Assembly: GCF_023336755.1 (NCBI RefSeq) | Contig: NZ_JALZWP010000011.1 | Coordinates: 44,130 to 108,129, forward strand | Origin: Roseinatronobacter domitianus | GTDB taxonomy: Bacteria > Pseudomonadota > Alphaproteobacteria > Rhodobacterales > Rhodobacteraceae | Direction: 5' to 3' | DNA length: 64,000 bases | Part shown: in pieces, positions 45,056-54,884 of the stretch | Layout: every line of letters begins with the position of its first letter | How positions within the stretch are numbered: position 1 is the first letter of the stretch | Translations under genes and position numbers: made by a program | Notes under the pieces: model-generated | Told to the model about the DNA's origin: nothing | Seen by the model: only the letters and a program-made list of their open reading frames with translations | The model's database searches: none

Positions 45056-46021
45056 ATGATCGACTTGGCGCTCGCCAATCTTTTGTCGCCGATCGTTTTG
45101 TCCTTCGTGTTGGGCGTTGGCGCGGCACTTGCACGCTCGGATCTGTCGGTGCCCGAATCCGTGGCGAAGGGCATTTCGATCTATCTGCTATTTGCCATCG
45201 GCTTCAAAGGCGGCGTGAGCCTGGCAGAACATGGCATTGATCTGACTTTGGGGCTAAGCCTGCTGGCCGGGGTGGTTTTGTCCTTTACCCTACCGCTTCT
45301 GGGGTTTGCGATGCTGCGCGTCCTCTCGGGCATGTCCCGGACGGATGCGGCGGCAGTTGCCGGGCATTACGGCTCTATTTCCATCGTGACATTCGTGGCC
45401 GGCACCACGGTATTGAAGGATGCGGGCATAGCATCCGAAGGCTACATGGTTGCCGTCGCAGCCGCCATGGAAGCCCCGGCCATTCTTGCCGCGCTCTGGC
45501 TGATCTCGAAAGGCTCGGAAGAAACCGATATGAGCGCCGACCTGTGGCGTGAGATCCTGCTGAACGGGTCTATTGTTCTGCTGCTGGGCGCCTTCGCCAT
45601 TGGCATTGCGACCGGCACCGATGGGCTGGCGCGAATCGACTCCTTCATCGTGTCGCCGTTTCAGGGGGTCTTGTGCATATTCCTGCTGGATATGGGGCTG
45701 ATCGCAGGGCGTGGCTTGCGACAGGCTGGCGTGCTGGACCGCGGCGCAATCGCGTTCGGGCTTATCATGCCGTTGGTCGGGGCCAGCGCGGGGCTGCTTG
45801 CGGCCCTTTTGGTCGGGCTGTCGGCGGGTGGCACAATGTTGATGATGACACTCTCGGCATCAGCATCCTATATTGCGGTTCCCGCTGCGATGCGCGTGGC
45901 GGTGCCGCAGGCCAATCCGTCGATCTACCTTACCCTCGCGCTCGCCGTGACATTCCCTTTCAATCTGGTGCTGGGCATACCGCTCTATCTGACGGTCGCC
46001 CAAAACCTTATAGGATCGTGA
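45056..46021 (+). CDS. SbtA-like sodium-dependent bicarbonate permease
   Basis: 321-residue membrane protein with about ten spans, of the SbtA (DUF897) family that takes up bicarbonate with sodium in cyanobacteria and many proteobacteria. Conserved stretches: ISIYLLFAIGFKGGVSLAEHG, AVAGHYGSISIVTFVAGTTVL (bicarbonate-site region) and SYIAVPAAMRVAVPQANPSIYLT. Start at 45056 follows AAGGGG. A hairpin overlaps that site. The PII-like gene starts one base after its stop, and together they form the transporter-regulator pair. Confidence 0.85.
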   Translation: MIDLALANLLSPIVLSFVLGVGAALARSDLSVPESVAKGISIYLLFAIGFKGGVSLAEHGIDLTLGLSLLAGVVLSFTLPLLGFAMLRVLSGMSRTDAAAVAGHYGSISIVTFVAGTTVLKDAGIASEGYMVAVAAAMEAPAILAALWLISKGSEETDMSADLWREILLNGSIVLLLGAFAIGIATGTDGLARIDSFIVSPFQGVLCIFLLDMGLIAGRGLRQAGVLDRGAIAFGLIMPLVGASAGLLAALLVGLSAGGTMLMMTLSASASYIAVPAAMRVAVPQANPSIYLTLALAVTFPFNLVLGIPLYLTVAQNLIGS

Positions 46022-46022
46022 C

Positions 46023-46334
46023 ATGCAGACACATCTCGCCAAACGGGTCGAAATAACCATCGAGCAGGTCATGCTGAACCGGCTCACCGATGCGCTGGAG
46101 AAAGCCGATGTCACGGGATGGTCGGTGCTACCAGTGCAGGGCGGCTCTGGCCGGTCCGGCACATGGAGCCGCGAGGGCCAGGTCAGCCGCGGAACAGGCA
46201 TGTTGCAGGTCGTCTGTCTTGTGCGCCCCGAAAAGCTGGACCCGCTTCTGGATGCCGCTTTCAGCGTGGTCAAACGGCATATCGGCGTGGTCTGCGTAAC
46301 CGATGCTCAGGTTCTGCGAGCGGAGCGGTTCTGA
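46023..46334 (+). CDS. PII-like regulator paired with the SbtA-like permease (SbtB-type)
   Basis: 103 residues with the ferredoxin-like PII fold: beta1 KRVEITIEQVMLNRLTDAL, a T-loop-like glycine-rich stretch VQGGSGRSGTWSREGQVSRG (39-58), then LQVVCLVRPEKLDPLLDAAF and the C-terminal HIGVVCVTDAQVLRAERF. In cyanobacteria SbtB binds adenyl nucleotides and inhibits SbtA; no C-terminal disulfide loop is seen here. It begins one base after the permease stop, with AGGA upstream. Confidence 0.8.
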   Translation: MQTHLAKRVEITIEQVMLNRLTDALEKADVTGWSVLPVQGGSGRSGTWSREGQVSRGTGMLQVVCLVRPEKLDPLLDAAFSVVKRHIGVVCVTDAQVLRAERF

Positions 46335-46338
46335 ACCC

Positions 46339-47244
46339 CTAGCGCCCGCCCAGTTGCACAACCACCGCGCCCATCGCGATCATCACCATCAGCGCCAGTT
46401 TTCGCGGACCAACACGCTCTTTCAGAATGAACCAGCCGATCAGCGCCGCAAACACGGTCGAGGTTTCGCGCAACACCGCCGATTCGCCCACACGACCCAC
46501 CAACGTGGCCAGCATGACCCCACCAAAGCTGACATAGGCGATCATGGCGCCAACGGCCCCGCGCAGCGCCAATGGCCACGGCGCGGGAGCATCGGGCATA
46601 TAGCGGTAGCGCCACAATCCAAGAAGCGCGAAGTCTATTGAGCTGAACAAGAAGAACCAGACAAGAAAACGCAACGGGTCGCCCGACAAACGGATCGCCC
46701 AAGCGTCATAGGTCGTATAGGCCGCAACCAGCGCACCCCCGGCGATGGCCCAAAGCAAGCCCAGCTTCAGCGCGCGCAGGTCGATTGTTTCTTCCGAAAG
46801 GTTGCGCAAGGCCAGCAGCAAAATACCGCCCGACAACAGCGCCACCCCCAGCCATTGCACCGCACCATAGCTCTCGTCAAAGACCACCATCGCCGCCAAC
46901 ACCGTGACAATCGGCCCGGTGCCGCGCACCACAGGGTAAACCACCGTATAGGCCGCGCGCTCATAGGCCAACGCTATGGTCAGCTTATATAAGAAATGCA
47001 CCAGAACCACGCCCAGCAACACCGGCCACATGTCGGGCGGCGGCAATCCGGCCCAGAAAACGACCAGTGGCAGCGACAGCGCTACGGTTGCCCCATCAAT
47101 CGCGCCGCGCGTCAACCACGGGTCATGCACGCCCTTTTGCAGCGCCCCGAACGCGGCGTGTGAAACAGCAGAGACAAGCGCAAGCATCGTGGCCAGCCGC
47201 GCGCCCTCTGGCGTTCCCACCAGCGATAACAGCCAGTCGGTCAT
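46339..47244 (-). CDS. EamA-family (drug/metabolite) transporter
   Basis: 301 residues with about ten hydrophobic spans in two EamA repeats, e.g. LPLVVFWAGLPPPDMWPVLLG, VYPVVRGTGPIVTVLAAMVVF and the second-repeat GAVGAMIAYVSFGGVMLATLVGRVG and FAALIGWFILKERVG. Members export amino acids, nucleosides or metabolites; the substrate is unknown. It is convergent with the PII-like gene (4-base gap) and upstream of hisE on the minus strand, with a divided intergenic region. Confidence 0.88.
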   Translation of the reverse strand: MTDWLLSLVGTPEGARLATMLALVSAVSHAAFGALQKGVHDPWLTRGAIDGATVALSLPLVVFWAGLPPPDMWPVLLGVVLVHFLYKLTIALAYERAAYTVVYPVVRGTGPIVTVLAAMVVFDESYGAVQWLGVALLSGGILLLALRNLSEETIDLRALKLGLLWAIAGGALVAAYTTYDAWAIRLSGDPLRFLVWFFLFSSIDFALLGLWRYRYMPDAPAPWPLALRGAVGAMIAYVSFGGVMLATLVGRVGESAVLRETSTVFAALIGWFILKERVGPRKLALMVMIAMGAVVVQLGGR

Positions 47245-47310
47245 GGCCCGGCCCGCCTCGTTTCGTTAACATGTGAGGGGTTTACGGCCGTGTTTAGCGG
47301 TTAGCAAGGC

Positions 47311-47625
47311 TCAACCCTTGCGCGCGGCCTTTTCGTCCAGTCCGGACTGGCCTTCGCGACGCGCCAATTCAGCCTCGATCTCGGCCAAACTCACATCGCG
47401 CGCGGCACACATAACCAACAGATGATACAGCACATCGGCAGCTTCAGAGGTCAGACGCGCGCGGTCACCCTTGACCGCTTCGATCACCGCCTCGATTGCC
47501 TCTTCCCCGAATTTCTCGGCGCATTTCTCCGGCCCCTTGGCCAGCAGCTTTGCGGTCCAAGACCCATCCGGGTCCGCCGCTTTGCGCGCGGCAATGGTCG
47601 TGGCCAAACGGTCCAGCGCGCTCAT
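47311..47625 (-). CDS. hisE: Phosphoribosyl-ATP pyrophosphatase
   Basis: 104 residues. It hydrolyses PR-ATP to PR-AMP, the second step of histidine synthesis. The MazG-like helix bundle shows [19 protein letters not shown] (with paired acidic residues binding metal) and the motif [20 protein letters not shown]. The ATG overlaps the hisF stop by 4 bases, so hisF-hisE is an operon. The other his genes (such as hisA, hisH, hisB) are not in the window. Confidence 0.96.
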   Translation of the reverse strand: MSALDRLATTIAARKAADPDGSWTAKLLAKGPEKCAEKFGEEAIEAVIEAVKGDRARLTSEAADVLYHLLVMCAARDVSLAEIEAELARREGQSGLDEKAARKG

Positions 47626-48383
47626 GACACCCTCATCGGAATACCCGCTGCCGCCATGTGTTCCTTGGCTTCCCCAATCGTGAATTCCCCGAAATGGAAG
47701 ATGCTCGCGGCCAGCACCGCACTTGCGCCGCCGATGGTCACGCCTTCGACCAAATGGTCCAGATTGCCTACGCCGCCCGACGCGATCACAGGGATACCCA
47801 CCGCATCGACAATCGCGCGGGTCAAAGGCAGGTTGAACCCCGCCCGCGTCCCATCGCGGTCCATGCTGGTCAACAAAATCTCTCCCGCGCCCTTGTCGGC
47901 CACTATGCGCGCGAACTCGACCGCATCAATCCCGGTGGGCTTGCGACCGCCATGGGTGAAAATCTCCCATTTACCGGGGCTGACGGTCTTGGCATCTATC
48001 GCCACAACAATGCACTGACTGCCGAAGCGATCCGCCGCGCGCGCCACCACATCGGGGTCGGCGACGGCGGCCGAATTGAAGCTGACCTTATCGGCACCGG
48101 CCAGCAGCAGCGCACGCACATCTTCTGGCGTGCGCACCCCGCCACCCACGGTCAACGGCATGAAACACTGCTCTGCCGTGCGTGTCACCAGATCAAACAT
48201 CGTGCCCCGGTTTTCATGCGTGGCGTGAATGTCCAGAAAGCACAGCTCATCCGCTCCGGCCGCGTCATAGGCGCGCGCGGCTTCGACCGGATCGCCCGCA
48301 TCACGCAGGTCCACGAAATTGACGCCTTTCACGACACGGCCATCGGCCACATCCAGACAGGGAATAACACGGGTTTTCAACAT
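47622..48383 (-). CDS. hisF: Imidazole glycerol phosphate synthase subunit HisF
   Basis: 253-residue TIM-barrel cyclase subunit that with HisH forms imidazole glycerol phosphate and AICAR. The catalytic aspartates are visible: Asp11 in [15 protein letters not shown] and Asp130 region in [37 protein letters not shown] and [14 protein letters not shown] are phosphate-binding loops. The start ATG at 48383 fits the family N-terminus [12 protein letters not shown]. Overlaps hisE. Confidence 0.97.
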   Translation of the reverse strand: MLKTRVIPCLDVADGRVVKGVNFVDLRDAGDPVEAARAYDAAGADELCFLDIHATHENRGTMFDLVTRTAEQCFMPLTVGGGVRTPEDVRALLLAGADKVSFNSAAVADPDVVARAADRFGSQCIVVAIDAKTVSPGKWEIFTHGGRKPTGIDAVEFARIVADKGAGEILLTSMDRDGTRAGFNLPLTRAIVDAVGIPVIASGGVGNLDHLVEGVTIGGASAVLAASIFHFGEFTIGEAKEHMAAAGIPMRVS

Positions 48384-48491
48384 GGGTCCGTCATAGCCCG
48401 CACCCGCGTCGCGTGAAAGAGCGATTTGACACGGATCAACGACAGCAGTCACGTTCGAACCGATCATGGGGCATCTGATGGAGGATAGAAC

Positions 48492-48809
48492 ATGCGCGAT
48501 TTCGCCGACCGCACCGCCCAGTTAGAGCAACGCCGCGCCGAGTTGCTGGAGCGGATGCACAGCCTGGATGCTGAACTAGACAGCCATGGCGACCCGGATT
48601 GGGAAGAAAATGCCATCGAGCACGAGCAGGACGAAGCCATGGAGGCGTTAGGCCTCTCTGCCCAAGCCGAAATCCGCATGATTGACGCCGCGTTGGCGCG
48701 GATATCCGCAGGCGAATACGGGGCATGCGTGCGCTGCGGAACAGAAATCAGCAATGAACGGCTTGACCTGCTGCCCGCCACGCCGTTTTGCCGCGATTGC
48801 GCACGGTAG
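48492..48809 (+). CDS. DksA/TraR-family zinc-finger protein
   Basis: 105 residues. The C-terminal C4 finger is [27 protein letters not shown]. The coiled-coil N-terminus ([21 protein letters not shown]) resembles the short DksA-like proteins of Rhodobacteraceae, which bind the RNA polymerase secondary channel. The tip that contacts the active centre (DxxA in DksA) is not clearly present, so the effect on polymerase is uncertain. It starts about 100 bases beyond the divergent hisF start. Confidence 0.88.
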   Translation: MRDFADRTAQLEQRRAELLERMHSLDAELDSHGDPDWEENAIEHEQDEAMEALGLSAQAEIRMIDAALARISAGEYGACVRCGTEISNERLDLLPATPFCRDCAR

Positions 48810-48846
48810 CTTGTCTTGGCCCGCGGCCCGCGCTATGCGCGTGCCC

Positions 48847-50454
48847 ATGCTGGATCAGAACACCAATCGCCCCGAATTGCCCGCCGAGATCGCGCGGCGC
48901 CGCACCTTTGCGATTATTTCGCACCCGGATGCGGGCAAGACCACACTGACCGAGAAATTCCTGCTATTCGGCGGGGCGATCCAGATGGCGGGCCAAGTGC
49001 GCGCCAAGGGTGAGGCCCGGCGCACACGGTCCGATTTCATGCAGATGGAAAAGGACCGGGGCATTTCGGTCTCGGCCTCTGCCATGTCCTTCGATTTTGC
49101 GACTTATCGCTACAATCTGGTCGACACACCCGGTCACTCGGACTTCTCTGAAGACACCTATCGCACCCTGACCGCGGTAGATGCCGCGATCATGGTGATC
49201 GACGGGGCCAAAGGCGTCGAGTCACAGACCCGAAAACTGTTCGAGGTCTGCCGCCTGCGCGACCTTCCCATCCTGACCTTTTGCAACAAGATGGACCGCG
49301 AAAGCCGCGACACGTTCGATATTATTGACGAGATCCAGCAGAATCTGGCGATTGATGTCACCCCGGCAAGCTGGCCCATTGGCGTTGGTGCAGATTTTAT
49401 CGGCTGTTACGACCTGATAAACGACCGGCTGGAACTGATGGACCGCGCCGACCGCAACAAACGCGGTGAAAGTGTTGTGCTGAACGGCTTGGATGACCCG
49501 TTGATGGAACAGCATATTCCCGCCGCGCAGTTAGAGCAGTTGCGCGAAGAGGTCGCGATGGCGCGCGAATTGTTGCCACCGCTTGACCCGAAATCGGTGC
49601 TGGAGGGGCATCTGTCACCGATTTGGTTCGGCTCTGCGATTAATTCTTTCGGGGTGAAAGAGTTAATGGAGGGCATCGCCGCCTATGCGCCAGAACCGCA
49701 AATACTGAAGGCCGAAAGCCGCCACGTTGCGCCGGAGGAAAGCAAGGTCACAGGCTTTGTGTTCAAGGTTCAGGCGAACATGGACCCGAAACACCGCGAC
49801 CGTGTGGCCTTCGTGCGCTTGGCATCAGGGCATTTTGAACGCGGCATGAAGTTGCTGCATGTTCGCTCAAAGAAACAAATGGCAGTGGCGAACCCCGTTC
49901 TGTTTCTTGCCGCTGACCGTGAAGTTACGGAAGAGGCTTGGGCGGGTGACATTATCGGCATCCCCAACCACGGGCAATTACGCATTGGTGATGCACTGAC
50001 CGAAGGCGAAGCGCTGCGTTTCACCGGCATTCCGTCTTTTGCGCCGGAACTTTTGCAGGCTTGTCGCGCCGGTGACCCGCTTAAGGCCAAACATCTGGAT
50101 AAGGCTCTTGTGCAATTCGCCGAAGAAGGTGCTGCAAAAGTGTTCAGGCCGGCCTTTGGATCCGGTTTTGTCGTTGGCGTTGTCGGGCAGCTACAATTTG
50201 AAGTATTGGCCAGCCGGATTGAACTGGAATATGGCCTTCCGGTGCGGTTCGAGCCAACTCAATTCACCTCGGCCCGTTGGGTGCAAGGGTCGCAAGCCGC
50301 GGTGGACGCATTCGCAGCCGCGAACAAGCAGCATATGGCGACCGATAGCGATGGCGACCCGGTGTTCATGACCCGCCTGCAATGGGATATTGACCGTGTG
50401 GCGCGGGATTACCCGGATGTGAAGCTGACAGCGACCAAGGAAATGCTTGTTTAA
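48847..50454 (+). CDS. prfC: Peptide chain release factor 3
   Basis: 535-residue GTPase that removes RF1 or RF2 from the ribosome after peptide release. GTP-binding loop IISHPDAGKTTLTEKFLLFGG (P-loop near 24-31), switch II VDTPGHSDFSE and G4 FCNKMDRESRD are present, with family length. The ATG at 48847 matches the usual N-terminus; there is no strong ribosome-binding site (in-frame ATG and GTG codons lie just upstream). It follows the DksA-like gene by 37 bases on the same strand. Confidence 0.94.
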   Translation: MLDQNTNRPELPAEIARRRTFAIISHPDAGKTTLTEKFLLFGGAIQMAGQVRAKGEARRTRSDFMQMEKDRGISVSASAMSFDFATYRYNLVDTPGHSDFSEDTYRTLTAVDAAIMVIDGAKGVESQTRKLFEVCRLRDLPILTFCNKMDRESRDTFDIIDEIQQNLAIDVTPASWPIGVGADFIGCYDLINDRLELMDRADRNKRGESVVLNGLDDPLMEQHIPAAQLEQLREEVAMARELLPPLDPKSVLEGHLSPIWFGSAINSFGVKELMEGIAAYAPEPQILKAESRHVAPEESKVTGFVFKVQANMDPKHRDRVAFVRLASGHFERGMKLLHVRSKKQMAVANPVLFLAADREVTEEAWAGDIIGIPNHGQLRIGDALTEGEALRFTGIPSFAPELLQACRAGDPLKAKHLDKALVQFAEEGAAKVFRPAFGSGFVVGVVGQLQFEVLASRIELEYGLPVRFEPTQFTSARWVQGSQAAVDAFAAANKQHMATDSDGDPVFMTRLQWDIDRVARDYPDVKLTATKEMLV

Positions 50455-50570
50455 ACTTGTGGGCGTTAACCGCTAAGATGGTTCACTCTGCTTAGACGTT
50501 ATAGCATCTCTCGCTGCACGAGACGTGGCGCGTCCCGTCAGCCGGTCCCCTATGCTTGATCCACCCCTGA

Positions 50571-50640
50571 TTTCATCCTTGTCAAAATATCCTCAGGGGG
50601 TGAATTGGGCGTAGCCCAAGAGGGGGCGCGAGCGCCCCCT
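50571..50640 (+). repeat. REP-like element with hairpins behind prfC and lexA
   Basis: Begins CTGATTTCATCCTTG in the plus direction and matches the block behind leuC at 21 of 23 core positions. It is followed by TTGGGC-gta-GCCCAA (from about 50605) and an 8-bp hairpin GGGGGCGC / GCGCCCCC at 50622-50639. It is located between the convergent prfC and lexA genes and can end both transcripts. Confidence 0.65.
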
Positions 50641-50645
50641 TACTG

Positions 50646-51332
50646 TCAATAGCTGCGAATCAACCCGACAAGACGCCCCTGCACCTTGACCCGCGATGCG
50701 GGCAGCATGCGTGTTTCATAGGCCGGGTTCGCCGCCTCAAGCGCGATCATCCCCTCAACCTTTCGAAACCGCTTGAGCGTCGCTTCCAGATCATCCACCA
50801 GGGCCACAACAATATCGCCATTATCGGCGACGGTCTGTTCGCGGATCACAACAATATCACCATCGTTAATTCCAAGGTCGATCATGGAATCGCCCTGCAC
50901 TTCCAATGCGTAATGCTCACCCCGGCCTGACAGCATGGTGCCGGGCACGGCAATATCGCGCATGGGTTCGCTAATCGCCTCTATTGGGGTGCCCGCAGCA
51001 ATGCGACCCATAACAGGGAGATTAAGCGCCGCCCCCTCGACCGCCATAGCGCTGGCCGGTGGTGGTGCGACTGCGCCGCCGTCGATCACCTGTGCCTCAA
51101 ACCCCGTTTTGCCAAGGGCATCGGGCAGCTTCAAAACCTCGATCGCGCGCGCGCGGTGCGGCAGGCGGCGGATAAACCCGCGTTCTTCCAAGGCAGTGAT
51201 CAGACGGTGAATTCCGGATTTGGAGCGCAGATCCAGCGCATCCTTCATTTCATCGAATGACGGCGCGACACCTTCTGTTTCCATCCGCGTATGGATCAGC
51301 TTGAGCAATTCGATCTGCTTACGTGTCAGCAT
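50646..51332 (-). CDS. lexA: SOS-response repressor and protease LexA
   Basis: 228 residues. N-terminal winged helix ([21 protein letters not shown], then [21 protein letters not shown]) recognises DNA. Self-cleavage occurs at Ala-Gly in [10 protein letters not shown] (113/114). The serine-lysine dyad is Ser149 ([11 protein letters not shown]) and Lys187 ([11 protein letters not shown]). A consensus alphaproteobacterial LexA box (GTTC-N7-GTTC) sits 34 bases upstream, giving autoregulation. It follows moeA on the minus strand. Confidence 0.97.
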   Translation of the reverse strand: MLTRKQIELLKLIHTRMETEGVAPSFDEMKDALDLRSKSGIHRLITALEERGFIRRLPHRARAIEVLKLPDALGKTGFEAQVIDGGAVAPPPASAMAVEGAALNLPVMGRIAAGTPIEAISEPMRDIAVPGTMLSGRGEHYALEVQGDSMIDLGINDGDIVVIREQTVADNGDIVVALVDDLEATLKRFRKVEGMIALEAANPAYETRMLPASRVKVQGRLVGLIRSY

Positions 51333-51365
51333 TGCGCTGCCTTTCTACTGGGCCCACCTCTCTAT

Positions 51366-51380
51366 GTTCTATATCTGTTC
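51366..51380 (-). promoter_or_regulatory. LexA (SOS) box of lexA
   Basis: Perfect GTTC-TATATCT-GTTC at 51366-51380 (plus strand), the alphaproteobacterial LexA operator GTTC-N7-GTTC. It lies 34 bases upstream of the lexA start and just after the moeA stop. A -35 element TTGACC (51389-51394, on the minus strand) falls inside the last codons of moeA, so the box overlaps the promoter. Confidence 0.9.
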
Positions 51381-51383
51381 ACT

Positions 51384-52562
51384 CTATAGGTCAAGCGGGA
51401 TATACCGCATTTGTTCACCCGCCTTGCGGGGCCCGTCATCTGGCGGGCGGACCAGCAAAGCGCCCGCCTGCGCCAGCAGCGACAAAAGTGCACTATCCTG
51501 GCTGGCGACCGGGTCAATCGTGCCCTCTGGGCCAAGCGCTGCCCGCATATAATGCGCGCGCGGGCCGTTGGCAGGCAGGTCGCAGGCCAAAGCGGCACTG
51601 GCGGTGGGCAACGGGTAGTGACCCAGTCCCAGCATGGCGCGCAGCGCAGGCCGCATGAACAGATGCCCACACACGATGGACGACACAGGGTTGCCCGGTA
51701 GCCCCAGCAGCAGAGCCTTGCCAAGCCGACCAGCCATCAGCGGTTTTCCGGGACGCAGGGCGACCTTGTAGAACGACCGCGTCGCACCAAGGCTGTCCGC
51801 GACCGGGCCGACCAAATCATGATCCCCGACCGACGCGCCGCCAATGGTAACGATCATATGCGCGCCTTGGGCAAGATCGAACACGGCACGCAAGCTGGCT
51901 TCTGTATCGCGGGCGATGGGCAGGATTCGGGCAGACGCGCCTTCGGCCTCTGCCATCGCTTTCAGCGCAAAAGCGTTGGATGCAATGATCTGGTCTGCGC
52001 GCGGGTTTTCACCCGGCATGACCAACTCATCCCCCGTGGCGATAATTGCCACATCGGGGCGGCGCGTGACCGTCACCTCGGCGCAATTCATCGATGCGAT
52101 CAAGCCAAGGTCAACCCCGCGTAAGCGGCGCGGCGCGCTGATCTGGTCGCCAGCGCGGAAATCCTGCGCTTGGGGGCGAATATTGGGGCCATTGCCCAAG
52201 CTGTCCAGCAACGTGATCGTGTCACCATCCCGGCTGACATCTTCTTGAATAACCACATGGGTTCCCCCGTCGGGCACCGGCGCGCCGGTGAAGATGCGCA
52301 CGGCTTCTCCCGGCCCGACACGACCTGCGAACATGTGGCCCGCTGCGGCCTCGCCAGTGACACGAAAAGTCTGGCCGGGCGCGACCTGCCCCGCTACGAC
52401 ATATCCATCCATGGCAGAGGCCGCGAAGGGCGGCTGGTCACGGCCGGCCCGCACCGGGGCGCGCAGCACGCGGCCCGCAGCTTGCACCAGCGGGACCACT
52501 TCGGTCGGCGCCGGGTCCGTCAGGGCGAAAACCTGTCCGAGGGCGTCTTCAACCGAAATCAT
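51384..52562 (-). CDS. moeA: Molybdopterin molybdenumtransferase
   Basis: 392 residues. It inserts molybdate into adenylated molybdopterin. Visible: [58 protein letters not shown] and [15 protein letters not shown] (MoCF-type binding site), and [19 protein letters not shown], all conserved MoeA stretches. The start overlaps the moaC stop (4 bases) and the end carries the lexA promoter. Part of trpG-D-C-moaC-moeA-lexA. Confidence 0.97.
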   Translation of the reverse strand: MISVEDALGQVFALTDPAPTEVVPLVQAAGRVLRAPVRAGRDQPPFAASAMDGYVVAGQVAPGQTFRVTGEAAAGHMFAGRVGPGEAVRIFTGAPVPDGGTHVVIQEDVSRDGDTITLLDSLGNGPNIRPQAQDFRAGDQISAPRRLRGVDLGLIASMNCAEVTVTRRPDVAIIATGDELVMPGENPRADQIIASNAFALKAMAEAEGASARILPIARDTEASLRAVFDLAQGAHMIVTIGGASVGDHDLVGPVADSLGATRSFYKVALRPGKPLMAGRLGKALLLGLPGNPVSSIVCGHLFMRPALRAMLGLGHYPLPTASAALACDLPANGPRAHYMRAALGPEGTIDPVASQDSALLSLLAQAGALLVRPPDDGPRKAGEQMRYIPLDL

Positions 52563-53038
52563 GCGCCCACCTCGTAGCGGCCCGATTTGCCGCCGTCCTT
52601 CAGCACCACTTGGGTTTCCAGGATGCGCATGGATTTTTCCGCCGCTTTCAACATGTCATATACCGTGAGGGCAGCGACAGAAGCCGCTGTCAGCGCCTCC
52701 ATCTCGACCCCGGTCTGGCCTGTCGTGCGGACCTCGGCCCGGATACGAATACCCGGCAGGGTATCGTCAACCTCCAGATCAACCACGACCTTGGTAATCG
52801 GCAGCGGGTGGCACAGCGGGATCAGGTCTGCGCAACGCTTTGCGCCCATGATCCCGGCGAGCCGCGCCACGCCCAGAACGTCGCCCTTCTTGGCGCGCTG
52901 TTCGGTGACAAGTGCAAGGGTTTCGGGCAACATTTGCACCGCACTTGTGGCAACCGCAACGCGCGCCGTCACGTCCTTGTCAGAGACATCGACCATATGC
53001 GCATGACCTTGGGCATCGAAATGGGTCAGGTCTGCCAT
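52559..53038 (-). CDS. moaC: Cyclic pyranopterin monophosphate synthase
   Basis: 159 residues. It converts the MoaA product to cyclic pyranopterin monophosphate in molybdenum cofactor synthesis. The signatures [45 protein letters not shown] and LKDGGKSG are typical; active-site Asp and Lys residues are in these stretches. The start ATG at 53038 is one base after the trpC stop. MoaA and MoaB are not nearby. Confidence 0.97.
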   Translation of the reverse strand: MADLTHFDAQGHAHMVDVSDKDVTARVAVATSAVQMLPETLALVTEQRAKKGDVLGVARLAGIMGAKRCADLIPLCHPLPITKVVVDLEVDDTLPGIRIRAEVRTTGQTGVEMEALTAASVAALTVYDMLKAAEKSMRILETQVVLKDGGKSGRYEVGA

Positions 53039-53039
53039 G

Positions 53040-53846
53040 TCAGGCCTCTGCCAAGACGGGATTGGCCAAAAGGTCAGCAGTCGCAGCCGCCACGTCATCT
53101 TGCCGCATCAGGCTTTCGCCAATCAGGAAACTGCGCGCACCGGTGCGCGCCATGTCGGCCAGATCAGCCGGTGTGAACAGCCCGCTTTCGCAAACCAGCA
53201 GGCGGTCATCTGGCACCCTGGGGGCCAGCGCGCGTGTGGTGTCGAGCGTGACTTCGAAGGTTTTCAAATTGCGATTATTGATCCCCAGCAGCGGGGATTT
53301 AAGACGCAACGCGCGATCCAGTTCCTCGGCATCATGCACTTCGATCAGCACATCCATTCCCCAATGGATGGCGGCATCTTCCAACTCTGCGGCCTGCGTA
53401 TCACCGACAGACGCCATGATAATCAGGATGCAATCTGCCCCAAGCGCGCGCGCTTCCGCGACTTGATACGTGTCATACATGAAATCCTTGCGCAGCGCGG
53501 GCAGATCGCAGGCCGCGCGCGCTTGCACAAGAAAGTCATCTGCGCCCTGAAAGCTGGGGGTGTCGGTCAGCACGCTCAGGCAGGTCGCGCCGCCGGTGGC
53601 ATAGGCTTGGGCCAACGCGGGCGGGTCGAAATCGGGGCGGATCAGCCCCTTCGAGGGACTGGCCTTCTTGATCTCTGCAATCAGGCCGTAGCCCGTTGAT
53701 TCAGCACTCCGCAAAGCGGCGGCAAAGCCGCGCGGGGCACTGGCGGTTTTCGCCGCCGCCTCAAGCTGAGACGTGGGGCGCACAGCCTTGCGATGAGCAA
53801 TCTCTTCCAGCTTATAGGCTTTGATCTTGTCCAGAATATCGGCCAT
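53040..53846 (-). CDS. trpC: Indole-3-glycerol-phosphate synthase
   Basis: 268-residue TIM-barrel enzyme of tryptophan synthesis. The N-terminal helix begins [41 protein letters not shown] (catalytic Lys), [14 protein letters not shown] and [17 protein letters not shown] are conserved. Family length (about 260-270). It is separate from trpF, as in alphaproteobacteria. It follows trpD by 15 bases and is one base ahead of moaC. Confidence 0.97.
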   Translation of the reverse strand: MADILDKIKAYKLEEIAHRKAVRPTSQLEAAAKTASAPRGFAAALRSAESTGYGLIAEIKKASPSKGLIRPDFDPPALAQAYATGGATCLSVLTDTPSFQGADDFLVQARAACDLPALRKDFMYDTYQVAEARALGADCILIIMASVGDTQAAELEDAAIHWGMDVLIEVHDAEELDRALRLKSPLLGINNRNLKTFEVTLDTTRALAPRVPDDRLLVCESGLFTPADLADMARTGARSFLIGESLMRQDDVAAATADLLANPVLAEA

Positions 53847-53861
53847 TTTGGTCCCTCTGTT

Positions 53862-54884
53862 TCAGGTCTTGGCTGGGCTGATATGGGCCAGCGCCTGCAC
53901 GGCGGCCATGGCTGCACCACCTTCGATGCTGGCGCGCGCCATCTCGACGCCTTCGGGAAGCGTGGTGGCCTTTTCAGCGACCACCAACGCTGCGGCAGCA
54001 TTCAGCAACACGGCATCACGATAGGCGGGCCGGCCTTCACCATCGAGCAGCGCCGACAGTTCCTGCGCATTCTGTTCCGGGCTCCCCCCGATCAGGTCTT
54101 CGAACGGGTGCAGGGGCAGGCCCGCGTCGCCGGGGTGCAAGGTAAACTCCCGCAGCGCGCCGTTCTCCAGTGCAACCACATCAGACAGGGCGGCAATCGA
54201 CAGCTCGTCGGTGCCATCACCGCCATGCACCAGCCATGCGCGGTCCGACCCAAGCGCGCGCAGAGTTTCCGCCATGGGGCGCAACAGCGCCGCGCTGAAC
54301 GCGCCCGTCAACTGCCGCTTCACACCTGCCGGGTTGGTCAACGGCCCAAGAATGTTGAAAATCGTGCGGGTGCCCAGCTCCATCCGCACCGGTCCGACAT
54401 GGCGCATGGCCGGGTGATGCATGGGCGCCATCATGAAGCCGATGCCCGCCTGCGCCAGCCCGCGCTCGACCACGTCTGGCCCGACCATAACGTCAATGCC
54501 CAGCGCGCCCAACGCATCCGCCGCGCCCGATTTGGACGACAGGTTGCGGTTGCCATGCTTGGCCACCGGCACGCCCGCCCCCGCAACCACAAACGCCGTC
54601 GCGGTCGAGATGTTCAGCGTGCCCTTGCCGTCGCCGCCGGTGCCGACAATATCCATTGCGCCCGCAGGTGCGCGAACCGCCACGCATTTGGCGCGCATCA
54701 CGCTGGCCGCCGCGGCGTATTCATCCACCACCTCTCCGCGGGTGCGCAGCGCCATCAGGAAGCCGCCCATCTGCGCGGGCGTGGCCTGCCCCTCGAACAG
54801 CAGGTTGAATGCAGCTTCGGCCTGCGCGCGGGTCAGTGGCCCTTCGGCGGCCAAGGCGATCAAAGGTTTCAGATCATTCATCAT
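53862..54884 (-). CDS. trpD: Anthranilate phosphoribosyltransferase
   Basis: 340-residue enzyme joining anthranilate to PRPP. The glycine-rich PRPP-binding loop [19 protein letters not shown] (near 80-98), [21 protein letters not shown], and the conserved [18 protein letters not shown] are visible. The ATG overlaps the trpG stop by 4 bases (ATGA); trpC follows after 15 bases. Confidence 0.97.
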   Translation of the reverse strand: MMNDLKPLIALAAEGPLTRAQAEAAFNLLFEGQATPAQMGGFLMALRTRGEVVDEYAAAASVMRAKCVAVRAPAGAMDIVGTGGDGKGTLNISTATAFVVAGAGVPVAKHGNRNLSSKSGAADALGALGIDVMVGPDVVERGLAQAGIGFMMAPMHHPAMRHVGPVRMELGTRTIFNILGPLTNPAGVKRQLTGAFSAALLRPMAETLRALGSDRAWLVHGGDGTDELSIAALSDVVALENGALREFTLHPGDAGLPLHPFEDLIGGSPEQNAQELSALLDGEGRPAYRDAVLLNAAAALVVAEKATTLPEGVEMARASIEGGAAMAAVQALAHISPAKT

